Origin: JASHVB01 sp049522565
GTDB taxonomy: Bacteria > Pseudomonadota > Alphaproteobacteria > Acetobacterales > Acetobacteraceae
Assembly (NCBI GenBank): GCA_049522565.1
Contig: JBEKNT010000131.1
Location: 1 to 15,614 of the forward strand
Direction: 5' to 3'
Length of the DNA stretch: 15,614 bases
The translations under genes were made by a program, and so were the position numbers. Shown here one piece after another: positions 1-7,585 of this stretch (positions are counted from its first letter, which is position 1; every line of letters begins with the position of its first letter). Below the pieces are notes generated by a model. It saw only the letters and a list, made by a program, of their open reading frames with translations. It ran no database searches and had not been told where the DNA came from.

Positions 1-65
1 CGACCCAGCGCCGCCGGCTCATGTCAACACAAAGCAACAGATGCCATTGCTGAATGGCGTCGGTC

Positions 66-71
66 AGGAGG
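66..71 (+). promoter_or_regulatory. Ribosome binding site that fixes the amidohydrolase start
   Basis: A perfect AGGAGG lies 9 nt before the ATG at 81. In-frame ATGs at 54 and 72 lie upstream of this element or directly against it, so neither can use it well. This favours 81 as the true start. Confidence 0.7.
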
Positions 72-80
72 ATGGACGTC

Positions 81-923
81 ATGCTGACACTAGATGCCCA
101 GGTTCACGCTTACGAACGCGACCACCCGGGCCGCCCCTGGGCCGCCGTTCTCCGCGGGCCATCGCATGTGACGGGCGACGAGATGGTGGCTGCCATGGAC
201 GCCGTCGGTGTCGATGGCGCGCTGTTGGTTTCGCCGTTCACCATGTACCGCTACGACGCCAGTTATGCCATCGCGGTTCACGCGGCGCATCCTGGCCGGT
301 TCCGCTTGATCAAGCCGGTCGATCCGACCGATCCCGCGGTGGACGAAACGATCGCCGATTGGGCGCGCACCGATGGTACGGTCGCCATCCGGCTCATGAT
401 GAATCGTGGCATGTCGACCGATCCCGCCGACCCCGGCATCAATCGGGTTCTGGTCGCCGCCGCGCAACACGGCCTGGCGGTGAACCTCATGTGTACAGGA
501 CGCCTGGCACAGGCCGGAGTGCTGGCGGCACGAAACCCTGATACGAGGCTGGTGATCGACCACCTCGGGCTGCAACAGCCGCACGAGCCGCCGGCCCCCG
601 CGGAACCGTTCGCCGATCTGCCAAAGCTGCTGGCTCTTGCGACACACGCCAATATCGCGGTGAAGATCTCCGGGGCCTGCACGCTGTCGCACGAACCGTT
701 CCCCTATAAGGACATTTGGGATCCGCTCTGTCGCATCTTCGACGCCTTCGGTTTCGATCGCTGCATGTGGGGCACCGACTGGACTCGCGCGGTTGCGTTG
801 TTGACCTACCAGCAGGGGGTTGAGGCGTTTCGCGTCACCGACCGCCTGTCCGACAACGATCGGGCCGCGCTTATGGGTGAGACCTTGCAGCGGGTCTATA
901 AGTGGTCGCCGGAAAAAGCCTGA
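81..923 (+). CDS. Amidohydrolase, predicted TIM-barrel metal-dependent hydrolase (COG3618/amidohydrolase-2 type)
   Basis: A 280-residue protein that probably hydrolyses a small lactone, amide or related ring compound in the cytoplasm; the substrate cannot be read from sequence. Seen: an N-terminal strand LTLDAQVHAYERDHPGRPW (residues 2-20), where the usual HxH metal motif is QVH (H9); VIDHLGL (H161) in mid-barrel; VKISG (K195); and CMWGTDW (D233) near the C-terminus, the position of the catalytic Asp. Family knowledge: this subgroup (related to 2-pyrone-4,6-dicarboxylate hydrolases and L-fucono-lactonases) is about 270-300 residues, so the gene is full length. The ATG at 81 is chosen because AGGAGG lies 9 nt upstream; an ATG at 54 would add nine residues. 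The gene is monocistronic here and faces dinB across a 215-nt gap holding a large inverted repeat. The fold is secure, the substrate unknown. Confidence 0.85.
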   Translation: MLTLDAQVHAYERDHPGRPWAAVLRGPSHVTGDEMVAAMDAVGVDGALLVSPFTMYRYDASYAIAVHAAHPGRFRLIKPVDPTDPAVDETIADWARTDGTVAIRLMMNRGMSTDPADPGINRVLVAAAQHGLAVNLMCTGRLAQAGVLAARNPDTRLVIDHLGLQQPHEPPAPAEPFADLPKLLALATHANIAVKISGACTLSHEPFPYKDIWDPLCRIFDAFGFDRCMWGTDWTRAVALLTYQQGVEAFRVTDRLSDNDRAALMGETLQRVYKWSPEKA

Positions 924-1011
924 TCGGTCCTGGCTGGTCTGGGCTCGAGATGCCGTCGTGTGAATAGGCATCAGGATAAGCGACCGACCGGGTAGAATCA
1001 TTCGTTGCACC

Positions 1012-1112
1012 GGCCACCCCTCCGTCATGGCCGGGCTTGACCCGGCCATCTATCGCGGCACCACGGCTGCATAGATGGCCGGGTCAAGCCCGCCCACGAC
1101 GGTGGGGTGGCC
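1012..1112. repeat. 101-bp imperfect palindrome (REP/MITE-like intergenic element)
   Basis: Two 42-nt arms (1012-1053 and 1071-1112) are reverse complements with about 4 mismatches, around a 17-nt loop. Each arm also carries an inner hairpin: ATGGCCGGG and CCCGGCCAT around CTTGA in the left arm, a less perfect copy in the right. It sits in the 215-nt gap between the convergent amidohydrolase and dinB genes, so in RNA it would form a long hairpin on either strand and may stop transcription from both sides. Sequences built on 'atggccgggcttgacccggccat' are common dispersed intergenic palindromes in alphaproteobacteria (from memory, not searched). Nothing else is recognised between 924 and 1138. 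Confidence 0.8.
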
Positions 1113-1138
1113 CGTGCGAACCAGCCGAGAGTCAATCG

Positions 1139-2263
1139 TTAGGGCTGGTATGACCCATCGGGCACGGTCGGCTTGAGCATCAGCGCGAGCTGCGTCCGGC
1201 TTTCCGGTTCCGCCGTCGTCAAGTTGGAAATCGTCACCCCGAGAAGCCGCACGCCAAGCTGTGGCGGGAAATGCGGTCGGAGCAGCCCAAGGGCGATATC
1301 TTCCAGTTCGGCCTGCGAGCCGATCGGTGCAAGGCAGGACTGGCTGCGCGTGATCTGCTGGAAGTTGGCGTATTTGAGCTTCACCGTCACCGTGCGCCCC
1401 GAATAGACGCCACGGTTGCAAGCCGCCCAGACCTTGGCGAAGACGGGCTTTAGCGCCGGCACGACCTCCTCCCAGCGCGTGATATCGCGCTCGAAGGTGG
1501 TCTCGGCACCGACCGACTTGCGTATGCGGTCGGGCTCCACCGGACGATCGTCCTCGCCGCGCGCGACGCCATAGTAATAATTCCCCGCCTTGCCGAAGTG
1601 CTCGGACAGGAATGCGCGCGACTGGCGCCGCAGGTCGAGGCCGGTATGGATGCCGAGTGCATGCATCCTGGCGGCCGTTGCCGGTCCCACGCCGTGGAAT
1701 TTGCCGACCGGCAGGTCTTCGACGAAGGCCGGGCCCATCCTGGGCGTGATGACGAACAGGCCATCCGGCTTGCGATGATCGGAGGCGAGCTTGGCGAGGA
1801 ACTTGTTGTAGGAAACCCCGGCGGACGCCGTCAGGCCGGTTTCGGCGCGGATCGCCGCACGAATCTCTGTGGCGATCGCTGTCGCCGAGCCGTGCTCCGC
1901 CAGCGTCTCGGTCACGTCGAGATAGGCTTCGTCCAGCGACAGCGGCTGGATCAGCTTGGTGTAGCGAGCGAAGATACCGTGGATCTGGCACGACACCGCC
2001 TTGTAAACGTCGAAGCGCGGCGGCACGAATACCAGGCCGGGACATTTCCGGCGCGCAGTGACCGACGGCATGGCGGAGTGCACACCGAACTTCCGTGCTT
2101 CGTAGCTTGCAGCCGCCACCACACCGCGCTCGCGCGAGCCGCCAACCGCTACCGGCACGCCCCGCAGGCCAGGGTCGTCACGTTGCTCCACGGACGCGTA
2201 GAACGCATCCATGTCGATGTGGATGATGCGCCGCTGAACCGGGGGCTGGTCGGACGAAGTCAT
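1139..2263 (-). CDS. dinB: DNA polymerase IV (Y-family translesion polymerase)
   Basis: Error-prone Y-family polymerase that extends primers past DNA lesions and makes -1 frameshifts; it acts at the replication fork with the beta clamp. Seen in 374 residues: IIHIDMDAFYASVE (13-26) with catalytic D17 and the F21-Y22 steric-gate pair; RGVVAAASYEARKFGVHSAM (46-65), the Y-family finger loop; LSLDEAYLDV (109-118) with catalytic D111-E112; ASAGVSYNKFLAKLASD, the palm motif; FHGVGPATAARMHALGI, the thumb helix-hairpin-helix; and a C-terminal little-finger domain. The tail carries QLALML, resembling the QLxLF clamp-binding motif, 11 residues before the end. Length is normal for the family. The ATG at 2263 precedes the conserved first strand by the usual distance. 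No alphaproteobacterial SOS box (GTTC-N7-GTTC) was seen just upstream, so LexA control is not evident. Confidence 0.96.
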   Translation of the reverse strand: MTSSDQPPVQRRIIHIDMDAFYASVEQRDDPGLRGVPVAVGGSRERGVVAAASYEARKFGVHSAMPSVTARRKCPGLVFVPPRFDVYKAVSCQIHGIFARYTKLIQPLSLDEAYLDVTETLAEHGSATAIATEIRAAIRAETGLTASAGVSYNKFLAKLASDHRKPDGLFVITPRMGPAFVEDLPVGKFHGVGPATAARMHALGIHTGLDLRRQSRAFLSEHFGKAGNYYYGVARGEDDRPVEPDRIRKSVGAETTFERDITRWEEVVPALKPVFAKVWAACNRGVYSGRTVTVKLKYANFQQITRSQSCLAPIGSQAELEDIALGLLRPHFPPQLGVRLLGVTISNLTTAEPESRTQLALMLKPTVPDGSYQP

Positions 2264-2523
2264 TCGGCTTTTGACTTTAGCACAGACCGCATCGGCTTCC
2301 CCTACGCCACCCCAGTCCGCTCGCGCGGTTTCCAGGCGTCATCGAGCGTGTCCGGGTCCGCACGCCAATCGACGCAGGAGAGCCGGAACAGCAGCGCCTT
2401 GGCGTCCGCCCGATCGGCCTGCTGCGCGAGGCGTCCAAGGCACAGCCGATCGCAATTGACGACCACACCGCAACATGGCACCTGCACTATTGGGGCAGAC
2501 CAAACCGGATTGCGCCACTGGAC

Positions 2524-4263
2524 ATGAATCAAATGATGACCGATGAGATCGCGCGCCTCGCCGGCGACGTCAGCGCACCAGCGATGATGCGGCATCTCGA
2601 GGAATTCGCCCGCCGCATCAAGTTGTCGGGCACCCCTGAGGAACTCGCCAGCTTCCGCTACTTGCAGGCCAGCCTCGATAGTTTCGGCTACCGGACTGAA
2701 CTCATCCTGCATCCCGCCTATATCAGCTTGCCGGGGGCGGCACGGCTGACGGTCGGCAACCTGTCGCCTCGCTGCATCACGCATTCCTTCTCGCGACCCT
2801 CCGGCGCGACGGGGACACGCGGGAAGCTGGTCTATGGCGGCAACGGTACCGCTGCGGACCTCGCCGCGGTGGACGCGCGCGGCGCGATCCTACTGCTCGA
2901 CGGCATGGCCACCCCCGCCGCCGCGCTCCGTTCCTCGGCCGCCGGAGCGGTTGGACAAATCCAGATCAGTCCCCATGAGCACATTCATGAAATGTGCATC
3001 TCTCCCGTTTGGGGCAGCCCAACTCTCGAGGCTGCCGGGAAGCTGCCATCGACCGTGGTGCTAAGCGTCGAATGGGCCGACGGAGAGCAACTCAAGGCGC
3101 GCCTCGCGGCGGGTGAGCCGCTCGACGCGATCTTGCACGCCGAGGTCGATACCGGCTGGAGCGAGACGCCGATCCTGGTGGCCGAATTGATGCCGGATGG
3201 GGCTACCGCGGAGACGCCGTTCATCATGTTCTCCGGCCATCACGACACCTGGTATTACGGCGTGATGGATAACGGTGGCGCGAACGCGACGATGCTGGAG
3301 GTCGCGCGCCTGTTGGCACCGCACCGCGCGCAATGGCGGCGCGGCCTGCGGCTTTGCTTCTGGTCCGGTCATTCTCATGGCCGCTACGCCGGTTCCACCT
3401 GGTATGCCGACAACCATTGGATCGAGCTGGAACAGCGTTGCGCGGTCCACATCAATGTCGATTCGACCGGCGCCAAGGGAAATACCGTGCTGGCCGACGC
3501 CCCGTCGTCATCGGAGCTTCTGGCCCTGGCGCGCGACGCCGTGTCCACCCAGGGCGATCAGCAACTTGACGGGCTGCGCATGAGCCGTGCCGGCGACCAG
3601 TCCTTCTGGGGCATCGGCGTCGCATCGATGTTCATGGGCATGGGCGAGCAACCCGCATCGGCGGCTGCCGATGTCACCGCCGCCGTATTCGGCGGAGGCA
3701 ATCGCAAAGGCGCCGGATTTGGGTGGTGGTGGCACACACCGCACGACACGCTGGACAAGATGGATCCGGATCTGCTGGTCCGCGACACGCGAATTTACGT
3801 TCATACCATCTGGCGCCTGCTGACCGACCGCACAATCCCGCTGGACTACGCCGAGCATGCGCGTGCCCTGCTGGGTGTGCTGACGCCGCTGGCAAGGCAA
3901 CTGGCCGGCCGCTTCGATCTTGCCGAGCCGATCCGTCTTGCCGCAACGCTGCGGGATGTCAGCGAGACGCTGTTTGCCGTTTCGCCGGATCGCGATGCCG
4001 CATCCGTGGATCGCGCCTTGATGCGGGCGAGCCGCGTGCTGGTGCCGCTGGACTATACGCGCGGCGACCGCTTCGAGCACGATCCGGCGCTGCCGCAGGC
4101 ACCCTGGCCGGCGCTCGACGCCGTGCGTCAACTTGTCGCCGCGGCTCCCGGCTCCGACCAAGCTGCCTTTCTTGCTGTCGCGGCCCGGCGTGCCTGTAAC
4201 CGCCTGGCGCATGCCCTGGAAGCAGCCATCACCGCGTTGCAGTCAGTCGCAATCGCGACCTAG
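2524..4263 (+). CDS. M28-family metallopeptidase-like protein with PA domain and altered active-site motif
   Basis: A 579-residue protein, probably a cytoplasmic aminopeptidase/carboxypeptidase relative or an amidohydrolase on this fold; no signal peptide is seen. Seen in order: a helical N-terminus (1-60); a PA-like insert (about 100-215, GKLVYGGNG...RGAILLLDG...PSTVVLSVEWADGEQL); then the M28 core, FIMFSGHHDTW (H239/H240, D241), GVMDNGGANATMLEVARLL (D249), LRLCFWSGHSHGRYAGSTWY (276-294), INVDSTGAKGN (D313), SRAGDQSFWGIGV (354-366), WWHTPHDTLDKMD (H404); and a helical C-terminal dimerisation-like region (415-579). Four of the five zinc-ligand positions match M28. The Glu-Glu pair (general base plus bridging ligand), normally just before GxxGS, is replaced by GHSHGRYAGS. 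No good Shine-Dalgarno precedes 2524; ATGs at 2533 and 2536 are alternatives. The MFS gene follows after 18 nt, suggesting an operon for uptake and hydrolysis of one substrate class. Confidence 0.87.
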   Translation: MNQMMTDEIARLAGDVSAPAMMRHLEEFARRIKLSGTPEELASFRYLQASLDSFGYRTELILHPAYISLPGAARLTVGNLSPRCITHSFSRPSGATGTRGKLVYGGNGTAADLAAVDARGAILLLDGMATPAAALRSSAAGAVGQIQISPHEHIHEMCISPVWGSPTLEAAGKLPSTVVLSVEWADGEQLKARLAAGEPLDAILHAEVDTGWSETPILVAELMPDGATAETPFIMFSGHHDTWYYGVMDNGGANATMLEVARLLAPHRAQWRRGLRLCFWSGHSHGRYAGSTWYADNHWIELEQRCAVHINVDSTGAKGNTVLADAPSSSELLALARDAVSTQGDQQLDGLRMSRAGDQSFWGIGVASMFMGMGEQPASAAADVTAAVFGGGNRKGAGFGWWWHTPHDTLDKMDPDLLVRDTRIYVHTIWRLLTDRTIPLDYAEHARALLGVLTPLARQLAGRFDLAEPIRLAATLRDVSETLFAVSPDRDAASVDRALMRASRVLVPLDYTRGDRFEHDPALPQAPWPALDAVRQLVAAAPGSDQAAFLAVAARRACNRLAHALEAAITALQSVAIAT

Positions 4264-4281
4264 CGAGACGGGGAAGGACCC

Positions 4282-5490
4282 GTGCGATTGTGGGTCCTCG
4301 CCCTTGTCACCACGCTTGGAATGCAGAGCGTGGCGTCGTTCCTTAATCAGAGCCTGCCCATCATCGCGCCGCTGCTGATGCAAGGCACCGGCCTGGCGCC
4401 CGAACGAATTGGCAATATCTCATCGCTCAATTCGCTTGGCACCGTGCTGTTCCTGATCGTCGGCGGGCCGGTGCTGGCCTATCTCGGGCCGGTGCGAGCG
4501 CTGCAAATGGGTGCGCTGCTGGCGTCGGCCGGCCTGCTGATTGGCGCGAGCGGCTGGTGGCCCGCGCTGGCCTTTGCGGCGGTGCTGATGGGGGCGGGCT
4601 ACGGACCGTCGCCGCCGGCCGGCAGTCGCATTCTGGCGGCGACGACGCCGGCGCGTCACCGGACACTGATCTTCTCCATCAAACAGGCGGGCGCACCGGC
4701 CGGTGGTGCCTTGGCGGGCATCACGCTCGCACCGGCCGCGGCCGCCTGGGGTTGGTCCACTGCCTTGCTGATTTCAGTCGCCGTCGGCATCGTCGCCGCC
4801 GTGGCAATATCGCCGGCGCGCGCACGGCTTGATGTCGAGCGTGCGCCGGATCGCCAGCGACTGCTCCGATCGATGTTCAAACCGCGCAGCCTGATCGAGC
4901 CATTCCGGCTGCTGAAGACCGACAAGAGCCTGCTGTCGGTCACCGCGCTCGCCTTCGCATTCGCGATCTTGCAGGGCGCCTTGTTCACGTTCCTGGTCAC
5001 CTACCTGGTCACCGGCCTGCACATGCCTTTGGCGCAAGCCGGGTTCGCCTACGCTTCCATGCAGTTCGCTGGAGTCTTCGCCCGGGTGTTCCTCGGTTGG
5101 CTGGCCGATCGAACCGGCCGGGCTGCCTACAACCTCATGATACAGGCATTCGTCGCGGCGGGCGCAGTAGCGTTGTTCGCGCTGTTGCCCGATCAGCCAT
5201 CGACGTGGTTTGCAGCGGTCACTGCCGGCGGGGTCGGCTTTGTCGGTGCAAGCTGGAACGGCATCTACATGGCGGAAGTTGCGCGACTGGCGCCGGACGA
5301 CCGTATCGCAGAAGCAACGTCGAGCAGTGCGGTCGTTACGTTTTTAGGATATTTGGTTGGACCAAGCCTGTTCTCCGCGATCGTGACGCTGACTGGCGGT
5401 TGGGCACCGGCGTTCATGTTCGTTGCCTTCCAATTGGCTGCGATGGCGTCGATTCAACTCGTCATTCTGAAGTGCGGGACGACGGCGTGA
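4282..5490 (+). CDS. Major facilitator superfamily transporter
   Basis: A 402-residue inner-membrane permease, 12 transmembrane helices expected. Seen: two hydrophobic halves joined by a charged cytoplasmic loop (about 180-215, rich in Arg/Lys/Asp); the loop-8/9 signature GWLADRTGR (272-280), the second-half copy of MFS motif A; and a helix-4/5 region GAGYGPSPPAGSRIL followed by SIKQAGAPAGGALAG, typical of MFS permeases for small organic solutes. A GTG start at 4282 is used, with GGGAAGGA ending only 3 nt before it; a TTG at 4288 has better spacing, and ATG 4321 would trim helix 1. The gene begins 18 nt after the M28 peptidase and is almost certainly co-transcribed with it, so a peptide, amino-acid derivative or hydrolysis product is a reasonable but unproven substrate. 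Gene end is 120 nt from the convergent oppF; no clear terminator seen there. Confidence 0.9.
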   Translation: MRLWVLALVTTLGMQSVASFLNQSLPIIAPLLMQGTGLAPERIGNISSLNSLGTVLFLIVGGPVLAYLGPVRALQMGALLASAGLLIGASGWWPALAFAAVLMGAGYGPSPPAGSRILAATTPARHRTLIFSIKQAGAPAGGALAGITLAPAAAAWGWSTALLISVAVGIVAAVAISPARARLDVERAPDRQRLLRSMFKPRSLIEPFRLLKTDKSLLSVTALAFAFAILQGALFTFLVTYLVTGLHMPLAQAGFAYASMQFAGVFARVFLGWLADRTGRAAYNLMIQAFVAAGAVALFALLPDQPSTWFAAVTAGGVGFVGASWNGIYMAEVARLAPDDRIAEATSSSAVVTFLGYLVGPSLFSAIVTLTGGWAPAFMFVAFQLAAMASIQLVILKCGTTA

Positions 5491-5610
5491 CGGCGCGATG
5501 CCAATGGCCCGAGAGCATGGCGAACGGCCCGGACGGAGCGCTATGCAGTCGCCCGGCAGCGCGCGCTGGCGCGATGACCTGAACCGACCGCGGCGGCACC
5601 TCGCGAGCAA

Positions 5611-6576
5611 TCAACTGGCGAAATGGCAGGCGACCTGGCGTCCGTCCGCCAGCGCTGCCAAGGCCGGCTCCTCCGCCGCGCAACGCGCTTCGGCGCGTGG
5701 GCAGCGGGTGCGGAAGCGACAGCCAGATGGAAGCTGGCCGGGGCTCGGCGGTTCGCCGATCAGCACGAGCGTTTCGATGAACCGCCGCCCGCCGATCTGC
5801 GGCACAGCCGCCAGCAGAGACCGGGTATACGGGTGCTTCGGATCGGCGAAGATCTCCTCCGTCGCACCGATCTCCACCACACGGCCAAGATACATGACCG
5901 CGATGCGTTGGCTGAACAGCCGAACCACCGAGAGATCGTGGCTGATGAACATGTAGCTCAGCGCGAACCGGGCGCGCAGGTCCAACAGCAGATTGAGCAC
6001 GGTCGCCTGCACGGAAACGTCCAGGCCCGATGTCGGCTCGTCGAGGATGATCAGGCTGGGCCGCAGCATCAGCACGCGGGCCAGACCAATGCGACGTTGC
6101 TGACCGCCGCTCACCTCATGCGGGTACAGGTCAAGGTGCCGCTCCGGCAGGCCGACCGCGCGCAAGGTTTCCTGAATGCGCTCCCGGCGTTCGCCGCGCG
6201 ACATCCGTGTATGGACAATGAGCGGCTCCTCCAGCGCGCTGCCGATCTTCCAGTGCGGATCGAGCGATGCGCCGGGATCCTGGTAGCAGTATTGCAGCTT
6301 CCGCCGCAGCGCCTTGCTTTCACTCGGCTTCAGATTGCCGATTTCCTGGCCCTCGAAATGGATGCTGCCGCCGGACAGCGTGTTGATCCCCGCAATGGTC
6401 TTGCCGAGCGTGGACTTGCCGCAGCCGGATTCGCCGACCACGCCCAGGATCTCGCCCTGCCCGACATGCATGGAAACGCCGTCGAGGGCGCGCAGCACGC
6501 CGGAGCGAAAGCCCCAGGCATTGCGAATGGCAAAATGACAGTGCAGGCCCTGCAAGCGGAGAAGCGCGGCGTCCAA
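5611..6576 (-). CDS. Oligopeptide/dipeptide ABC transporter ATP-binding protein, OppF/DppF type
   Basis: Second ATPase of a peptide-class ABC importer; with its OppD partner it powers transport through two membrane permeases. Seen (numbering from the TTG at 6576): GESGCGKST Walker A (49-57), Q-loop CYQDPGASLDP, signature VSGGQQRRIGLARVL (156-170), Walker B LIILDEP (176-182), switch His in SHD (213), and a C-terminal oligo_HPY domain with HPYTRSLLAAVP and a cysteine cluster CRFRTRCPRAEARC. All catalytic residues are present. Start: an ATG at 6639 would overlap oppD by 62 nt and add 21 residues that do not resemble the family. The TTG at 6576 sits one base past the oppD stop, has AAAGG 9 nt upstream and puts the first beta strand at the usual place. 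Final gene of a three-gene operon whose permease is broken (see 7578-7773). Confidence 0.9.
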   Translation of the reverse strand: MDAALLRLQGLHCHFAIRNAWGFRSGVLRALDGVSMHVGQGEILGVVGESGCGKSTLGKTIAGINTLSGGSIHFEGQEIGNLKPSESKALRRKLQYCYQDPGASLDPHWKIGSALEEPLIVHTRMSRGERRERIQETLRAVGLPERHLDLYPHEVSGGQQRRIGLARVLMLRPSLIILDEPTSGLDVSVQATVLNLLLDLRARFALSYMFISHDLSVVRLFSQRIAVMYLGRVVEIGATEEIFADPKHPYTRSLLAAVPQIGGRRFIETLVLIGEPPSPGQLPSGCRFRTRCPRAEARCAAEEPALAALADGRQVACHFAS

Positions 6577-6577
6577 C

Positions 6578-7585
6578 TCACGCAGCCTTTCGTTCAACCG
6601 GATGATGGCATCGTACGACGTGGCCCGGTGCGAGCTCACGTACCGCGGGGCGCAACGTCAGACAGGTCTCGCTGACGCGCGGACAGCGGGTGTTGAACCG
6701 GCAGCCGCCGGGCGGCGCAAACGGGCTCGGCACCTCGCCCGGAATGCCCGTCAGCACCGAACCCTGCATCGGCAGGCTCTCCAGCAGCAGCCGCGTGTAG
6801 GGGTTGGAGGGGTGGTGAAAGAACTCGCTCACGCCTGCGGATTCCATCTCCTGGCCGGCATAGGTCACCGTCACGCGGTCGCAAATCTCCCATGCGGTGC
6901 CCAGATCGTGGGTGGTGAAAAGCACCGAGGCGCCGCGCTTGGTTGCCAGCTCCTTCAGCAGCTTGAGAACCTGTGCCTGGATGGTGACGTCGAGCGCCGT
7001 TGTCGGCTCGTCGGCGATCACCAGCCGCGGCTCCGGCAGCAGGGCCATGGCAATCATGATGCGCTGCCGCTGTCCGCCGGAAACCTCGTGCGGGTATTTC
7101 CGCAGCAGGCCGGGCGGGTCGGGCAATTGCACCTGGCGCAGCATATCCATGGCGCGATCGCGGTCGCGCCGCCGCCGGCGCATCGCATACCTGCGTTCGC
7201 CGCGTTGCCGGTCCGGTGACTTCCAGCGCAGCAATTCGACGATCTGGTCGCCGATCGTGAACAGCGGACTGAACGAGCTGAACGGGTCCTGCGGGATGAA
7301 GGTGATGGCGCGACCCCGAATCGTTTCAGCAGTCTCCCGCGGATCGGCGCCGATCAATTCCTTGCCGTCGAAGCGCAGCGAGGCATCCGCGGCGATCGTC
7401 GCATTGGGCGGCAGGACGCCCAGGATCGCGCGGGCCAACGTTGTCTTGCCGCAGCCGGACTCTCCCACCAGCCCCATGACCTCGCCGCGCGCCACGCTGA
7501 GATTGACGTGGTCGAGCACCCGCGCGACGCCACTCTCGGTGGTGAACGACACGGCAAGGTTTCGCACGCTCAGCAGGTCATCCAC
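6578..7585 (-). CDS. Oligopeptide/dipeptide ABC transporter ATP-binding protein, OppD/DppD type
   Basis: First ATPase of the same peptide importer. Seen in 335 residues: LLSVRNLAVSF (first strand), GESGCGKTT Walker A (41-49), Q-loop FIPQDPFSSFSP (Q99), signature VSGGQRQRIMIAMALL (168-183), Walker B LVIADEPTTALD (188-199), switch His TTHD (226), and the oligo_HPY tail NPYTRLLLESLP with CRFNTRCPRVSETC. Length and residues are normal. One oddity is an Arg-rich run, RRYAMRRRRRDRDRA (131-145), between the Q-loop and the signature. The GTG start at 7585 overlaps the end of the truncated OppC-type reading frame by 8 nt, showing it was once translated after the permease. With no intact permease here, function would need one encoded elsewhere. 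Confidence 0.92.
   Translation of the reverse strand: MDDLLSVRNLAVSFTTESGVARVLDHVNLSVARGEVMGLVGESGCGKTTLARAILGVLPPNATIAADASLRFDGKELIGADPRETAETIRGRAITFIPQDPFSSFSPLFTIGDQIVELLRWKSPDRQRGERRYAMRRRRRDRDRAMDMLRQVQLPDPPGLLRKYPHEVSGGQRQRIMIAMALLPEPRLVIADEPTTALDVTIQAQVLKLLKELATKRGASVLFTTHDLGTAWEICDRVTVTYAGQEMESAGVSEFFHHPSNPYTRLLLESLPMQGSVLTGIPGEVPSPFAPPGGCRFNTRCPRVSETCLTLRPAVRELAPGHVVRCHHPVERKAA
6586..6590 (-). promoter_or_regulatory. Ribosome binding site supporting the TTG start of the OppF-type gene
   Basis: On the minus strand AAAGG lies 9 nt before TTG 6576, inside the last codons of the OppD-type gene. It supports coupled translation from this rare start codon rather than from the ATG 63 nt further upstream. 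Confidence 0.5.

Noticed and set aside
1..80. Possible tail of an upstream gene (a plus frame ending at 51-53)
   Set aside because: Too short to recognise; the residues TQRRRLMSTQSNRCHC match nothing known to me.
90..1049. Minus-strand open frame opposite the amidohydrolase
   Set aside because: Antisense shadow; the plus-strand gene has a good ribosome site and family motifs.
1050..2045. Minus-strand open frame offset from dinB
   Set aside because: It overlaps dinB in another frame of the same strand, and dinB has every Y-family motif.
5491..5610. Possible terminator between the convergent MFS and oppF genes
   Set aside because: GC-rich sequence with short self-complementary bits such as GCGCGCTGGCGCG, but no convincing stem-loop with a T-run.
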